From Prosopocoilus inquinatus (lineage: Eukaryota; Arthropoda; Insecta; Coleoptera; Lucanidae), in NCBI GenBank assembly GCA_036172665.1, contig CM069872.1, positions 44,440,101 to 44,504,100 on the forward strand: DNA of 64,000 nucleotides, in the 5' to 3' direction. This document shows, in pieces, positions 36,261-50,155 of this stretch; the stretch's first letter is position 1; each line of letters begins with the position of its first letter. The notes under the pieces are model-generated. The model was not told the origin of the DNA. It was given only the letters and a program-made list of their open reading frames with translations, and did no database searches. The position numbers and the translations under genes are program-made.

Positions 36261-37944
36261 TGCATGTGAAAACGATTTTGTTTAAATACAGGTTGTTGTA
36301 AGTGTTTATTAAATTGAGGAGGTAAAAAATAACAAGAACTTAAACCAAACAGAAAACGGAATTCAATTTAAAAAAAGTTTTCTGTTGCATCATTAAAGAA
36401 TGAGTTGATAAGGAAAATTAGAACGGATTTATTTTTAAAATTATTGTTATTATGTTGTGAGCTCGGCAAATATTAACTTTTATGAAGATTGTATATCACA
36501 TGATAAAAATATTCTGTTTGAGCGTGACTAGGCAATGAATTCTATTTTAGTTAGACTATTTATTATTTAAAATTGATACAATTACAACATATTACTATTA
36601 AATAAATCATAAATTAGTTTTAAAGATATAATAAATGATACCAATGCTGTAGGGAATTTGTTGTGTCTGAAAATTATTTGAACTTTTCCCTGATAATCTC
36701 AACTGCAACCAGTTTCTTATTTTTGCGCTGAACTGACAACTGCAAATAGAACTTTATTATCGTCGCGTCTTCATGCACTTTTATAAATTTAATTAAACAG
36801 TTGGTTTGTTTGCAGGTTTTATTTAAAATGAAGCAAACAGGCAAACAAACTGATAGCTATTTATTCACTGAATTAAGTTTTCAATGCAGAAATTGGAGCA
36901 CTGTTTATTTTTTAATTATCATCACAAAGGAAAATGAAGAAGTGTAGAACAATTTTTAATTAAGTTTCACGTAGTATTCTTGCGTTATTTTTTTTTTTTT
37001 GAACTTTGAACTTGAAGGATCATAAATTCTATTCGAAATTTCAGCGATTACAAAAATACAATCTCCCTGAAATATCTTTGGATATTAAATTTGAAGTCTA
37101 GGAGATTTGCTGAAATGAAATGGGGAAAGCGACCCCGTTACTCTTCTTTCCAATATCGACAAAACAAATTGCACGAATTAGACGTCATATATTTTTAAAG
37201 CTCAAAAATCGTTATCCTTCCATTCTAAAAACAGTCATCTGATATCGTTCTCGTGATAGAAATCGAAAGCAAATACGCATAATTCGTGGAAAGCGTTTTC
37301 CATTTTAACGCCCCTTGATAATAAACACTGCGTAAAGTAAAGTTATCGCTTTCTTTGTTTGTGCTGCCTATATCGCATGTAAAATAGGCACATTACTCAT
37401 CTTAATGTTTATTCAGTGTTAACGAACGACCGTGGCGTTTATTTACGGTCGGAGTAAGTGCGAAAATTACTTTTCGAGTAGTTGTTTGGATTTCGAAGTG
37501 TTGCGTGTAATTAAAACTCGTTTATTTTCGAGTAATGACGAAACGAAACCGAAACACGTGAAAATCGCCGCTGAAAGTGGAAACTAAGCCGGACCGCGCC
37601 GCATATTTCATGAAATGAGGATTTGCGACGGCTTCACTGGGTATTATTAGCGTTTCCTTGGAAGGAAAGCGCTGTTTCCGATAAAACACATCCGGTGCTT
37701 ATTGAAAACAAAAGTCGACAGTTTTCCGGCAAAAATCAAAAATGGAAAACGAAAGCTTAAAGAACGGTGGGACTGGTTTACGATCAAGTGTTCGCAAATT
37801 TGTTTTTATTTGAATTAATTATTTATTTTTTGTTTATTTCATTCAAAGAAACCTTTATCTAAGAGATATGATGTGAAAATAATTTATACAATCTCTTTAA
37901 TACCATGAAAACAAGGTCCGATTGACACGTAAAAATTTTACAGT
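36261..37944. other. Gene-free intergenic DNA
   Basis: No gene. 37250-37790 is a less AT-rich island with a short inverted motif, cgaccgtggcg then acggtcg, near 37430; a candidate regulatory region by composition only. Confidence 0.4.
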
Positions 37945-38774
37945 GTTATAAGTAAGCTTAGGATAATTATGCATTTGCATATTTGCATATGCCAACGCAA
38001 ATTTTGAACAGTTTTTTATAAATAAATGCATATTTTTAATTCTTTAGGACATTAATGTATAAGTTGCTGCATTTTTTGTTTTAATTGCAAATTTGCCATC
38101 ATTTCTTGTCGCTAAGTGCAAACCGGCGCTTTATCAAGGCTCAACTAATCACAAAGTGAACTCAACCCAAGTAATCTCAAGCAAACTCTAGCCAACCATG
38201 TGCAAGAGATAAAATACAAGAAATATATCAAAAACCTAAATCTCAAAAAAAATAAAAATCAAGATCAAGATGCAGACAATCTGGACAATCAGAGTTCTAA
38301 AATCAGAATACTTGGAAATAATAAGGCTATGGGCACATTCTTTTCACTGGGTGTCGGCACCTTTGATGTTTGTGTCTTCAATATAACCAATGGGCATTCT
38401 TCCATGAGTCGATTTTTAAATGGTGTGAACAATTAAAATTTAAATTTTTGTAGCAGGCAACTTATCTCTGTCACGAGAAACAAAAATATTTTCGATGACG
38501 ATCGGCGCAAATTTACTTTCGAGAATTTATTGTTGTAGTTAAATGTAACTATAATTTATTTCTATAATAACTTGACTGAATAATTTCGAATAAAAAAAAA
38601 TATTTGTTTTTTAACAGACGTAAAGTAAATATGTATTAATGTAACGTGCTATTTATTCTATAAAATTTAATTTGTACTGCATATTTACATGCGTATTTTT
38701 TATAATTTTGGTTCATATTTGCATGCACATTTTGAAGTTTTTTTATACATAATTATCCTAAGCTTAGTTATAAC
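37945..38774. mobile_element. ~830-bp element with 27-bp terminal inverted repeats
   Basis: The left end, 37945-37971 (gttataagtaagcttaggat, then aattatg), and the right end, 38748-38774, are inverted copies with a single mismatch. Subterminal regions on both sides contain repeated atttgcatat/gcatgcaaatatg words. The 78-codon frame at 38200-38436 is not recognisable as a transposase. It fits a non-autonomous DNA transposon; no clear target duplication. Confidence 0.75.
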
Positions 38775-39700
38775 TAATTAAAGGGATCTCGTGAGCTATG
38801 TAGGGATACAAAGACGGTTAAATTACAAAAAAAACGGACTATTTTAGAGTTCATAAAAATATGTATAGAAACTACTTATTTTATTTCTGAAATATTGTCA
38901 AAAAATCGAAAATTCTCTATGTCTAAAATCTTAAATGTTTTGTTTATTTATTAAAACACAACTACCAGATTCAGTATTTTTATACAGGGCTTTTATAAAT
39001 CATTTATTGGACACAGTTGAAATGTTCCACCTTTTCCAGATTATGAAATTGCTACATTTCTGATAGCTCTTTGTCAATTTGATAGGAATAGTGATTAGTG
39101 GGTTGCATGTTTTGCTCCAAACGTTGAAAATTCATCGCACTTGTTTCGAAAGATAGTTTTGCTATGCCAGAAATCAATTAGTTGATGTTCACGGTGTGTA
39201 ATTGCATACTTTTAGAGCAGGTATTAGCATGGTAGGGGAACATGACGGGGTACATCCCCTCTCTTCGCAATATTAGTTGCGCACTTAATCACTTAATTAA
39301 ACAGCCAATAACACAAGTAACGTTTATAACTTCTGTGAGATCATACTTGCTTTTGTTAATGGATATTCACATCGTCGAACAGAAGAAGTACTACGAGCTG
39401 GCTCTTTTCTGATTTATATGTTCACGTTAGTTTTAGGGCATTGTGATGGCTGACGGTATTACGAATAAGCGGCAAACGCTCACCTTATTTTAATTTTTTT
39501 AGACGTTACTTAACCGACAAATCATTTATAGCAACTATATATTAAACTGGTTTAAGATCGTCAAAAGAAATAGATTAGTACTGAGAGTTTCGAAGATACG
39601 ATTGTGCGTTTATTCTTTTTTGAGCATCATCCTCGGTTATCACATCTTGAGACGAAAAATGAAAAAGTTCCGAATACGGTGATATAATACCGTTATACAT
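38775..39700. other. Gene-free AT-rich DNA
   Basis: Nothing recognisable beyond a terminus-like tacagggcttttataaat at about 38982. Confidence 0.45.
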
Positions 39701-39782
39701 TTATGGTGCTATTCAGAAATATTTGAATTTAACGATCTAAAAATTTAAGAATTTAAGTTAAACTTTCAAGAGGAGGAGTTAG

Positions 39783-39958
39783 ATGATGCTACTGAGAAAG
39801 CAAATTTAAGTAATTGTAACTCTTTAACACTTTAAACCTGAAAATTTAAAGCGTTGTAGCGAAAATGCGATTCTGGACGATTCTTTAATTTTAAATTTTA
39901 AAGTTTAAAGTATTAAAGAGTTAAGGTTCCTTAAATTTGCTTTCTGAATAGCATCATT
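39783..39958. mobile_element. MITE, ~65-bp inverted arms
   Basis: The left arm, 39783-39848 (gatgatgct, then gaaagcaaatttaag, then aactctttaa), pairs with the right arm, about 39893-39958 (ttaaagagtta, then cttaaatttgctttc, ending agcatcatt). A separate tggtgctattcagaaa at about 39703 also matches the right terminus in inverted orientation, so a second partial copy or an outer boundary may exist there. Confidence 0.75.
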
Positions 39959-40076
39959 ACTTTCAAATAATAGCTATTTATTATACAAGTGTCTTATAAG
40001 GCAAGTAAGTAACGAAAGGAATGTTTTTCTTGAGTGACTTATTTGCTGGTAAAGCACGAGTGTAATACATTGTTTT

Positions 40077-40213
40077 ATCCAATACCTGTTTATTATGAAG
40101 TCATGATAATGCCGATTTTGAATAACACTTTAATTATGGGTACATAACTCCACTAGTGTTTTATAGACCTCATAATATATTAAAAATTGGCATTATCACG
40201 ACAAGTGTTGGAT
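40077..40213. mobile_element. Short hairpin MITE
   Basis: atccaatacctgt and gtcatgataatgccgatttt on the left pair with aaaattggcattatcacgac and aagtgttggat on the right. Inner bases (aacact/agtgtt) also pair. About 137 bp, non-coding. Confidence 0.7.
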
Positions 40214-42309
40214 TGTTGTTGTTCTTATTATTTTAATCTATAAGGTCAGCAGTTAATTTTAACAATTGACATATGACAACAGTTTTCCGGTGACATTTGA
40301 CGTTAACGTTCAAAATCTCGTGGCATTGTATTCGCCGAAACGATTGCTTCTTCATGAAGACTTTATTTATTGTATGTGCATGAGAAAATTAAAAGTTCAT
40401 TCGATTTACTTGATCACGACTGTATAAAATCATGGTCTACTAAAATGATACCAATTGAGAATTTCATGGCAGTTACAGCGGTTGAGTGAAAATGACTGCA
40501 ATGCAGGGCTTTAAATGCTAACCGCTAAGGATGCGATTTGCAAGCAGAAGGATCGTTTTGATTGAGTGAGATGGTACATACTGATATGATGTAAAGTCAT
40601 AATTAAAAGTAATGTCTCCCTAACAAAGTTTAAAGTCGTAATTTAAATGGTAAAACAAAACGTGTTGAATTTTGTTTCGAGTTTTTATTTTATGTTTGTT
40701 TACCTGCTTGCTCGTTCGCTTGTCTGTCTACCTATTATGTTAGTTGGAAGGTATTAGGCCGCAATTTAACAATTGTAGGGGAGACAATACTAGAAAAACG
40801 TGATTGCACATACTTGAACTTCTCCGCAGTTCCCTATTTTAATTAATTTATTTATTTCTGTCCCGTCGCTACTCTTTTTTACAATTTTTTAAAACAATCG
40901 TTCTAGTTGTATACACCGACTGCTTTTTTTTTAATTTGTGATTAAATTTAAAAGAACAAAGATTGTAAAAATTGTCATTGTTAATATTTTCTTATAATTT
41001 ATTCTTCGTCTTGATTTATCCAATACAGCAGTTTTAAATTTAAAAAAAGATATTTTCCAGAAATACCACTTTTTTCGAAAAACGAAAATAAAGAAACTTA
41101 ATATATATATATATATAATATATTAAGTAAATATGGGCTCACACTGTATACGTATCACGCTTGAACAAAAAAATACGTAAAGCTACCGTACGAAAAAAAT
41201 CGTATCGCGTGACATGCACAATCAATTTATTTTATATCAAAAAGTTCAACAGGAAAGGCCGCTTTACAGTTCGCAATTTTCATTGACAGCAATAAACAAT
41301 TGCAGTAGCAATAAAAAATTGAGCAACGTCTATTGCGAAACACTTTACAGACGGCAATAAAAATTGCCAATGAATCAATCAACAGGTTTACAACGTACTT
41401 TAAAAAAGTCACTTGTACATTAGATGTATTAAATGTGTTTCTAGCAGAAAAAACAGTAAAAGTTAACGAACAGATTCGTAATCGTAAATTTCTCTTCAAC
41501 ACACAAAATTAATCAAAAATTGAAGTTATATTTTTGCCTTATATGTTTTTTCTTTGTAAAAACTTTTCTTTATAAAATAACACTTTAAAAACGACCTGTA
41601 GTAGTCGATGTTTCTATTTATCGTGAATACGAAACTTATGTATAATCTGAGATATATCTGAGATACAATCTGAGAATATAGCATGTATGTTTTTGTATTA
41701 TGAGACACTTTGAAGTTTTGACATTTTGCAGTTAATTAATCCTAATTTTATCAGTATTATGTAGTATAGTATATCATTATCAAATATCATTTCTCTTAAT
41801 AAGGTTTAAATAAAGAAATACCCTGTGTATTATTGCCATAATAAAAGGTTAAGACGAAGTGCTCCATTAACTTTTATATTTATGGCGGAAGGAAAAGAAG
41901 CAGGCGTCTTCTTGATTATATAAATTATACTCGCAATACTTACGTGACTGGAATATGAGAAAAAGAAAACGTTTAAAACATTTGAATTAATTTTATGACG
42001 GAAACGAAATGGCTTAAAGAGAATGGGATTAAAGAAACATTATTTTATTAAACAAATTCAACCAAAAGTGTTGAAATACGTATGTAGTAATAAGCGAATA
42101 TTATCCTAACTTTTTTGGTTATGTATTACAAAAATAATTGCACAGAAACATTTTTTTTTTTTTGAAAAAAAAAATAAATAAATAAATAAAGAAAGGAAAA
42201 AAAGTTTTATATGATGTTATAAAATGATTAATTCTTTGATTATTGCCAAACCATGTTGCAATATTATTCGCATTTTATATGGTCATTGTAGACTACCGCA
42301 TTTCTTATA
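40214..42309. other. Gene-free AT-rich DNA
   Basis: Contains a perfect AT palindrome with an (AT)n core, acttaatatat then atatattaagt, at 41096-41128. A poly(A)/(AAAT)n tract lies near 42165-42190. The minus-strand frames at 41227-41708 are not recognisable. Confidence 0.5.
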
Positions 42310-43532
42310 CATGGTGATCACGCGAGAATTCCCACCCCTCTAACTCTAGCTTAGAAAGAAATGTTTAATACAAAACTTATACAGGGCCGGCTTGACGGAA
42401 GAGTGATTTTTCAAAGGGTGGCAACATTTTCACTACGGTGACTATAGCCGCTTTCCAATTGCCATAATGAGCTACTCGAAGCTCCTCCGAACTGATGTTT
42501 CAATTGCAGGGGTGCGGAACGCACTTGAACTAATCTTTTTTACTTTCCCCCGTCCCTCACTCACATGTATCTATGAAAACGCTTATATGACTCACTATGC
42601 AGCGTTCCCATTAAAATCTCAGATGTGTAGTTCGGATCAGATCAGTTCAGATCATCTCAGGTGCTTGAAATTCGTATGTTTCTGATGTCCTTTGTCAAAA
42701 TTTCAAACAAATCTGACAAATAGGTTGTGTTTTATATACTAATTTAAAGAAAATTGTTATCGTTGTTTTCTAAAATGGAAAAAAAAGAATTCCGAGTGTA
42801 AACATAAATATCACAAAAATGTTTGGCCATATTCAAACTTAATCTAAGGGAATTTTTCCGTCGATATGTGACTTGGATCCACCATTATACTCCAGAAACA
42901 AAAATCTAATCGAAGCAATGGATTTCTCCTGAGGAACGTGCTCTCAAGAGAGCAAAAACCGTCATTCCAAAGGTGTTATCTTTATTGATTATTTAAGAAA
43001 AGGAAAAACGATAACTGACCAATATTAAGCTGATTTGCTGACACGTTTTGGTGTCGAATTTAAAAAGAAACGATCGCATTTGTTAAAGACAAAAGTGTTG
43101 TTCCATCATAATAATGCGCCGTCTCATTCCTCCGCGGTTGCTAGAACAAAATTTGTGGAATTGCGTTACGAATTGCTGCCTCGTCCGCCATATTCACCAG
43201 ACCTGGCTCTCAGTGACTTTTTTTATTTCCAAATTAAAAAAAATTAAGTTATTCGTCTAAAGTAACCATTTGTCTGCAACATATGCATTACTTAGACAAC
43301 ATCCCAATATAATTTAATTTAGAATCCAAATGTGTATGTACAAATAATACATTGAGTATTGGATAAAAAAAAAAATACAATTTCAGTCTATATCTCACTT
43401 ACGCGTTGTTCATTTGTTTTCCTGTAAGCATCAACAAAAAATTCTGTCTGTATAAGTTTTGTAATGAACATTTCTTTCTAAATTCAAAATAAAATTGTTA
43501 AAAGACGTGGGAATGCTCGCGTAGTCACGCTG
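42310..43532 (+). mobile_element. Decayed mariner transposon
   Basis: About 1.22 kb, flanked by TA on both sides (42308-42309 and 43533-43534). The left terminal repeat (about 42310-42386) and the right (about 43446-43532) are inverted. Outer matches include acgcgag and attcccac. Inner matches include ttagaaagaaatgtt and tacaaaacttatacag. These repeats (about 75-87 bp) are longer than the ~30 bp common in mariners. The ~270 bp just inside the left repeat (about 42390-42660) look foreign, so a secondary insertion is possible. The transposase remnant is described separately. Confidence 0.88.
42775..43247 (+). pseudogene. Mariner transposase remnant
   Basis: It begins MEKKEFRV at 42775, a typical mariner start, then stops. 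Most of the DNA-binding domain is deleted. It resumes at about 42826 with a catalytic-domain piece in which VTWIHHYTPETK lacks the residues that normally carry the first catalytic Asp. After more stops and a deletion, an open stretch (43035-43247) covers KVLFHHNNAPSHSS, where the second Asp is replaced by Asn, and PPYSPDLALSDFF, which keeps the third. Mariner transposases are ~345 residues; this copy is truncated, frameshifted and catalytically dead. Confidence 0.92.
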
Positions 43533-46500
43533 TATATACAAAATTGAATTCGATTTCGTAGGGAATTTAAATTATGCAGTAAAGTGTAGCAAAATTAATG
43601 TGAAAAGTCATAAACTTGGAATTCGATATTAGTTTCATTACAATCAATACAAGCTGAACCTCAATCGGGAATATTGCAGCTTCGATTCCCACCTGGGATA
43701 TGTAGAGTTTTACGTGACAGATAAAATTCTCATGCCCTAGATCTGGATCGGAATTTATATCAGCTCTTTTCAACTGTATTTTTTTATGTTAGTCCCACTT
43801 GTAAGGCGAATGTTGAGTTCGACACGACACTGATAAGGATTAAGGAGAGTCCTTGTACAGAAGGGAAAAAAATCAATTACTTTATTTACGAGAGTGTACA
43901 TACATTTAAATTTTTATTTTCTTCTACCTAATCTACTAACATTTTACGAAAATATTTAAACAATTATTAATTAATTATTCTCAGATATTGATCTGTAAAT
44001 AAAATAAATTACTTATTCATTTTAAACGACTCCATTGTTTTGGTTTAGCGATTATCTCAGAATCTCAATTATGTTTTCTCATTGTTTCAAGATATTTCTG
44101 CTTTGAACTTTTAAGCACAATTCTAATCAATTTATTGGGCAAAAGCGTTAAGTGTTTAACCCCAAAAGCCCCTTGCCCTTGTGCAATTGTAAATTTAATA
44201 CGCAAACGGTACGGTAAAACAAGTGCGTAAAGTAAATATTTTTTTTATTTTTGCGCGACAGTGCATATAAAAGTAAATAGTATTATCTGAATGACGTACT
44301 TCTATATTTACACATGTATATTCATATCAATTTGTCCAAAATTGATTAATTATGTGTGCTATTATTAAAATACTCCTAATATTTTATTATGGCGTAATTT
44401 TTTTCGTTGTATTCTGCAGGATAAACAACAAATAAATCAAGGTATAATCTTTGCATCCCAACTGTGTTTTGTACTAATCTTTGTGACGGTAGCTCACGTA
44501 ATTACGTTAAGTGCTTTCCGTTTTTAGGCCCATCTGCGAAGTCCTTTTTGCGCCCCCAGCTTACAAGCGGGCAATCAAATTTACATTAGAGAAATTATTT
44601 CAGGGCTTCTTTGCGTTGACCCCCTCAAAAAAAAATATATTAAATAAACCACCATATAAAATATTTTCAATTCAATAACAAAATTCGATTCTGATTTTAA
44701 AAGGGAAGTTTGTTTTCTTGGCGTTGCATTAATCGAATTTTTTGGGAGCTTACTTAATAATAAAATTGATTAGGAAATTCACTCACCGATTAGCGTTCCG
44801 GATGTCCTGTTACAGAAACAGGATGTGATCAGCACACAAACACAGCGAGCACTTCGGGAGGTGTGCGATTTTCAGTACTCGTCCTGTTTTATACCTAGCG
44901 CTTCGCCTGCGCCTTGAACGCCACAGGACAATATTCGCAACACCAAATCTCTTGATGATGAGGTAACATTACTTCCGTACATTACCCGGAGACATAACAT
45001 AAGAAAGTCTTAAGTGAATTATACTTTAATCAAAACGTACTTGAGAGGAAAATTTAGTTGACATCTAACTGTGACTATCTGCTGTATATTTATTATTAAG
45101 GTATCTCTCCATAATTAATTCGATTTTCCTTCGATTTAAGTTTGAAAATGATAATCTCAACTTAAACCGTAAACGTAAAAAATAGCCTGAGTACGGTCCT
45201 ATAACATCGGCTTACAGCAAGATCAACCAAACGGAATTATCCTCTCAAGTTTTCTTTCTGATATTTTTAAGGCTTTTGTAAACAAGCTTTTAACGTCCGA
45301 GTTGTCACCGACAGACGCCTCAGAGCTAGATTCGAACGAAATTTTTGCTTCGCGTATGAATTTTGGTTGTGGAAATAAACATGCTCGTAATAAATTCCGA
45401 GCTACCGAAAAGAAGGCAGCACTCAACGCTTGCGGCAGCTGACATCGCCCAACGATTTATTTCTTTTAAAGTTTGAAAAAATATTTTTTATGGTTCGCGT
45501 ATTTTTACCTGCGAGAAAAATTCGAAAAATTTCAATTTTTATTTTAATTACGCCGAGGTATGAAATCGAGAGAGTGTAAATAAATAAACAGAATAATATG
45601 GCTGGATGTGATGTAAACTCGTAGATGTCGAGGAAGTTAAACGCGTTTTCTTTAATTTAATATGAAATTAAATTCAAGCAAATATGATGAAATTTTAAAT
45701 AAAGTTGAATTTGAAATATAATAATTTATTTTATTCACGATATTGGGGGTAGAAAACTGTTTCTATGAAAAGTGGCAGAACTGACATATTTTCTCCCTAG
45801 GGAGTAAAAGTGACGAGCGATGACTACTGACTAGGGAGTTTTCATTATATTGACACACGCTTAAGCATAGATTTTTTTCTTGATTTTGTATCGTGAGACC
45901 ACCTCACTCACTGCCTTTAGAATATTTTGCAGCATATTTACTTCAATTTCTTTTTCAAATTATTATTTTAAACATGTTGTTAAATAATGAATTTTAACGA
46001 CTACTAATTTTTTAAATTAAATGAATCATCAACAATGATACTCGCATTTATTTACAGCATTTTATTATTCCTGAAAGTTATTCTTCTATTCCCGATCGTG
46101 AATAAAATAGTGTATACACGTCAGGAAAGAACGCTATTACTTCCTTGATACAATTATAGCTCTCCGACTCCCTCGTCTGGCTATAATCGCATATCTTAAA
46201 TAATCATGCGTTTTTCCCTCCCTCAGAGTATAATCTACTATAATAACTTATAACTCGACAAGTAACTGTAACTATTAACTACTTCTTGTTTAACTGACTT
46301 ACACTTTTAACTAATTTTAAGCTAATTTTCTTAATATGCAATTTTTGTCGGGAGCTCAGTCTATATTGTGTATATAATTTGTTAACAAATTAAAAGACCA
46401 CTGCCGGCGTTGCCCTGAAAAATACAACAGGCAACGGCGACCTAATTAAAAACTCGAAAACAAAGTGACAAGTATATGAAATAAATAACAAGGTTATGAG

Positions 46501-47090
46501 TTCTGCATTTTTAATAATTACGATAGATTCATGATTGATGAGTGCTTCTTTCATTTTAACAGTGAAAAGATTTTTTTCCATTTGCGTAGCATTGAAAACG
46601 ATTCTTAAGACTAACATAAATGTGAATAAGTTAATAAATAAGTATTAAAATTGATTTGACAAATACCTTGACATAGCACGACATGAAACTTCAAATATCT
46701 TACCAACTTAGTATCAGGGAGGAGGGAAAAGAGCTCTTGCCTCATCCCTGCCTAGTATTTTGATAATATTTTAGAGGAGACTTGTGTTTTACACCAACAG
46801 AATGCAGCAGGTGGTGGTTTTTTGATTTGTGAACAAATAATATAAACGTTTTCATTTTATTACATGAGGATAGAAGAAGATGGAGAAACAGTGGGTGCGT
46901 ACTCAGTGCGTTAGTGCACGTTAGTAGAAGACGCTATAAGTATGCTGTATCCCTGCTTTGGACGATGAACTAGGAAGAGCTAGCATTATTTTAAACAATT
47001 TGTGAATTTCTAGTAATCTTGTTAATTATGGATTTTCTTTAAAAAAACTAAATAATTTCTGCTTCTTTGAATTGACTAAACAAACAGACA
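43533..47090. other. Gene-free intergenic DNA
   Basis: No coding region can be supported; the minus-strand frames at 43567-43773, 45223-45426 and 46390-46617 have no recognisable domains. A small hairpin, cgttgccctg then caggcaacg, lies at about 46406-46436. Confidence 0.45.
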
Positions 47091-50000
47091 CTACTTTGTT
47101 AGGTGTTCTCTAATACCGGGCGATCAATGGAATTCATAATGGCTGTGATTGGTGCTATTTTATGCTGTGTGGTTGGATACAATGAGGAATAAATAATAAA
47201 TTGACAATTGTCATATTTGAGGCTATGCTCGTCTTTTATACAATCTGTATTTCGTTATTTTATTTCGTATGGATGCTGGTCTAAACCTTTTCTTAGAATA
47301 TTAGGGGGGGGGGAGTTCCACAAGACAAATCCGTTTCTTATCAATCATTAAAAAAAAATAAACGTCACAATTCTGACACTTAAAATTTTTGACTTCCAAC
47401 TGTCAGCCTGTGTTGCCAGCTTTTTGAAAAATGTCACAGCCTGCTCTAATTATAAATTATGTTGATTGCATGGTACTTTTGCAAATCATTCGTCATGTGC
47501 ACGAGACCCGTGCACCCGACGATGCGGCGCCTGTGATAAAAATAGATTACCATTAATCAGAAGATTAGGTATATAAAGTAATTAAAAGAAAAATACTCTT
47601 CTCTTATTCGAACGGATAGCGACAAAAAAAAATTTCTTTTGAAATGAATGTGTGATTGAAAACAGTTTTTCTCAACATTTTTGGAATATAATTTAAATCA
47701 AACATCCCTTTCTAATTACTATTACGTCGAGTTTTAATTATCAAACTAACTATCTATAAAAGAGTATTATAATAGCAATAGACGTACGTAAAATAATGTT
47801 CAGGTCTGGCTTTTTGTTCTCTTGTCTCAGGAGCTTTCAACCTCGGACTATGGGTTTCCGAACTTTTCATTCCTGAAGTTTTTATCTTCTTAATTTTCGC
47901 CCTGGGATTTTTGGGTCACCCCTCCGACGGAAATTAGTTGCCAGTCCGTAGTCCAATTAAGGTGTTTAATTAATTTTTAATTTGTAATAATGTTATTACT
48001 CACGGGTATTTTTGAACTAATCATTTGCACCAAACACGAAATTATTAATTAAATTAAAAATAGAAGTATTATTTAATTGACTGCAGGAACTCAAGCTGGC
48101 CAAGGGTAATTACTGCCAAGTGGCTCTCGAGATGTCGCTGATAACAGTTAATCGTCCATGACACACTTCTAAGACTATGTACTATTAACGGTATCCCAAG
48201 AGGTAGTAGAATTACTCTCAGATGGTTGGGTATCTTAACACTTCAATTAGTTTATCGTCCTACAATTCGCTGCACTTCGCCAAGGAATAGAAAAGTTAAT
48301 TAAAACTCGTGCTCGGTTGTGCTTTTATTGACGGTCCCCATTTCGGGGGTGCTTTAAAGAATGTTGCGTGGAATTCGATGCCTTGCTTTTTTATCGAGTA
48401 TTATCGAGACATTAAATGGCACGATAATTTATGCAAATAAGATTTGTCAGTAGCACTGCAACAGCAACCAAAATTTATGATCTTTAAAGAATTTTCTTTA
48501 TATACGCTTCTTTTTTTTAAATACCACATTACAAGTCAAAACTGTATTAAAAAAGAAACAGAAACGGATTCTTTTGTCTGTGCATTAGTTATCTCTGCTA
48601 AGTCATCAATTTGCTATATTAGTCCACACGCTTGCATCTGTGTGTAAGCTATTGGTATAAACTTCGCACTTACTTCTGCTTTTATAGACGAACCTCTTTG
48701 TCTTGAATATGTGATCATAGCCAAAAAATTGACGAAAATAAAAACTTCTCTCTGTTAAAACGTGTTCTCTTAGTAATTTTCATTACGGTCCACTGACGCA
48801 ATTAAAAATATATAAAGTTTCTGGTGATTTCATTTATGTTTACCAACGTCCGGCGATGAAATTTGCCGGCATTTAAAAGCAAAGTTCGCTGAAAGAGCAG
48901 AGCGGGCAAATAAATAATACCAATTCCGAAGCGAGAATGCTGTTCTAATTTGATTTCATACAATTCAGCTGCGCAAGTGTGCCACTGTGCACATTATACC
49001 ATCAAAGCAAATCCTATTCAAGCACGTATGTACAACAAATAAACGGCGAACGGGGAGTGTTTATCAAATTCAGCAAACTCGACGGTAAAAAGTCAGCTGA
49101 CACGATGTAATTACCAGTGACATGCTGACGTTGAGTCGCATTAAAACCAGGAAAGCTCTGGGAACTAATTACGCGTGCTTCGATGAATAATGTGAGGAGA
49201 CACAATAAATATCAGTCAACTTCAGTAGCTGAAGCGGTGTCAACTTGCAGAGAATTAAAGTTTTTGACTTTTTAATTTTTTTCATTATTGCTTCAAACTG
49301 AGGTATCCAAAATAGTACCTAATAGCAATTCAACCTAATTTCTGAATATCGTGTCCACGAATTTACGTAGTATTACACACACGTACGACGCACGTGTTAC
49401 GTGAGTTGTAACAGCTTTTAAACGTACCCGGAAAGTTTTGGAAGGGTGGGATAATAAAAAGTAGATTTGCTTCCATAAAAGTTCCCTTCGCCTTTTTTTT
49501 CGAGAGGGATCCCCAACAAGTTTTATTGCTTGATTCTTAAAACCTTGATTTTATTAGCTTCAGCAATAACATTAATAATATAAAACGAGATTACTTAAAA
49601 GAAGGACAGAGAATACTATAAAATTTCTGTTTTAGATTCGAGCTTGAGATTGGACACTTCAAGCAATTTACTGATTCTTTCTTGATGTTATAAGATTTAT
49701 GTCTTATTTGAGATTTAATAAACTAATAAACAAAATTCGAATCTAAAAAAAATGCGTTTGAATGAATGTTTTGAAAAGTACCAAAACTTATCTTACAGTT
49801 GTCGTCTTATCTGGGGAAGTAACTGCTGTTATGTTATCAATGCGGCCAAAATGATAATTAGAAACGAGGTTGTCAAGTTAACACTTCCAAGAAGTTAAAC
49901 GAAATTTGAATATGCATTGGGCCAAATTGGCAAAGACACGCGTCAATTTCTAATCTTCCACAATGGAAGGCGTATTAACCGGCAGTAAAATCAATTATAC

Positions 50001-50155
50001 TAACTTCCGCAAGAATTTAATTCCTACCTGTTCTCGTCAAGCCCTGCTCATCCAATTTGTGGGTAACTTAAATGAAGCGAGGAACGTAAAAAGAAATTCC
50101 GGGAGCCCGTTAAGGGCAAAAACCTATTTTTCCAGTCGATTAAAACCACGTACGC
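47091..50155. other. Gene-free intergenic DNA
   Basis: A poly(G) run of nine lies near 47306. Islands of less AT-rich sequence (47790-48420, 48830-49220) look like unique non-coding DNA. The short frames at 48444-48647 and 49014-49205 are unconvincing. Confidence 0.45.

Noticed and set aside
38200..38436. 78-codon frame inside the 37.9-kb element as a transposase
   Set aside because: K/N-rich start and no DDE, hAT or other transposase motif.
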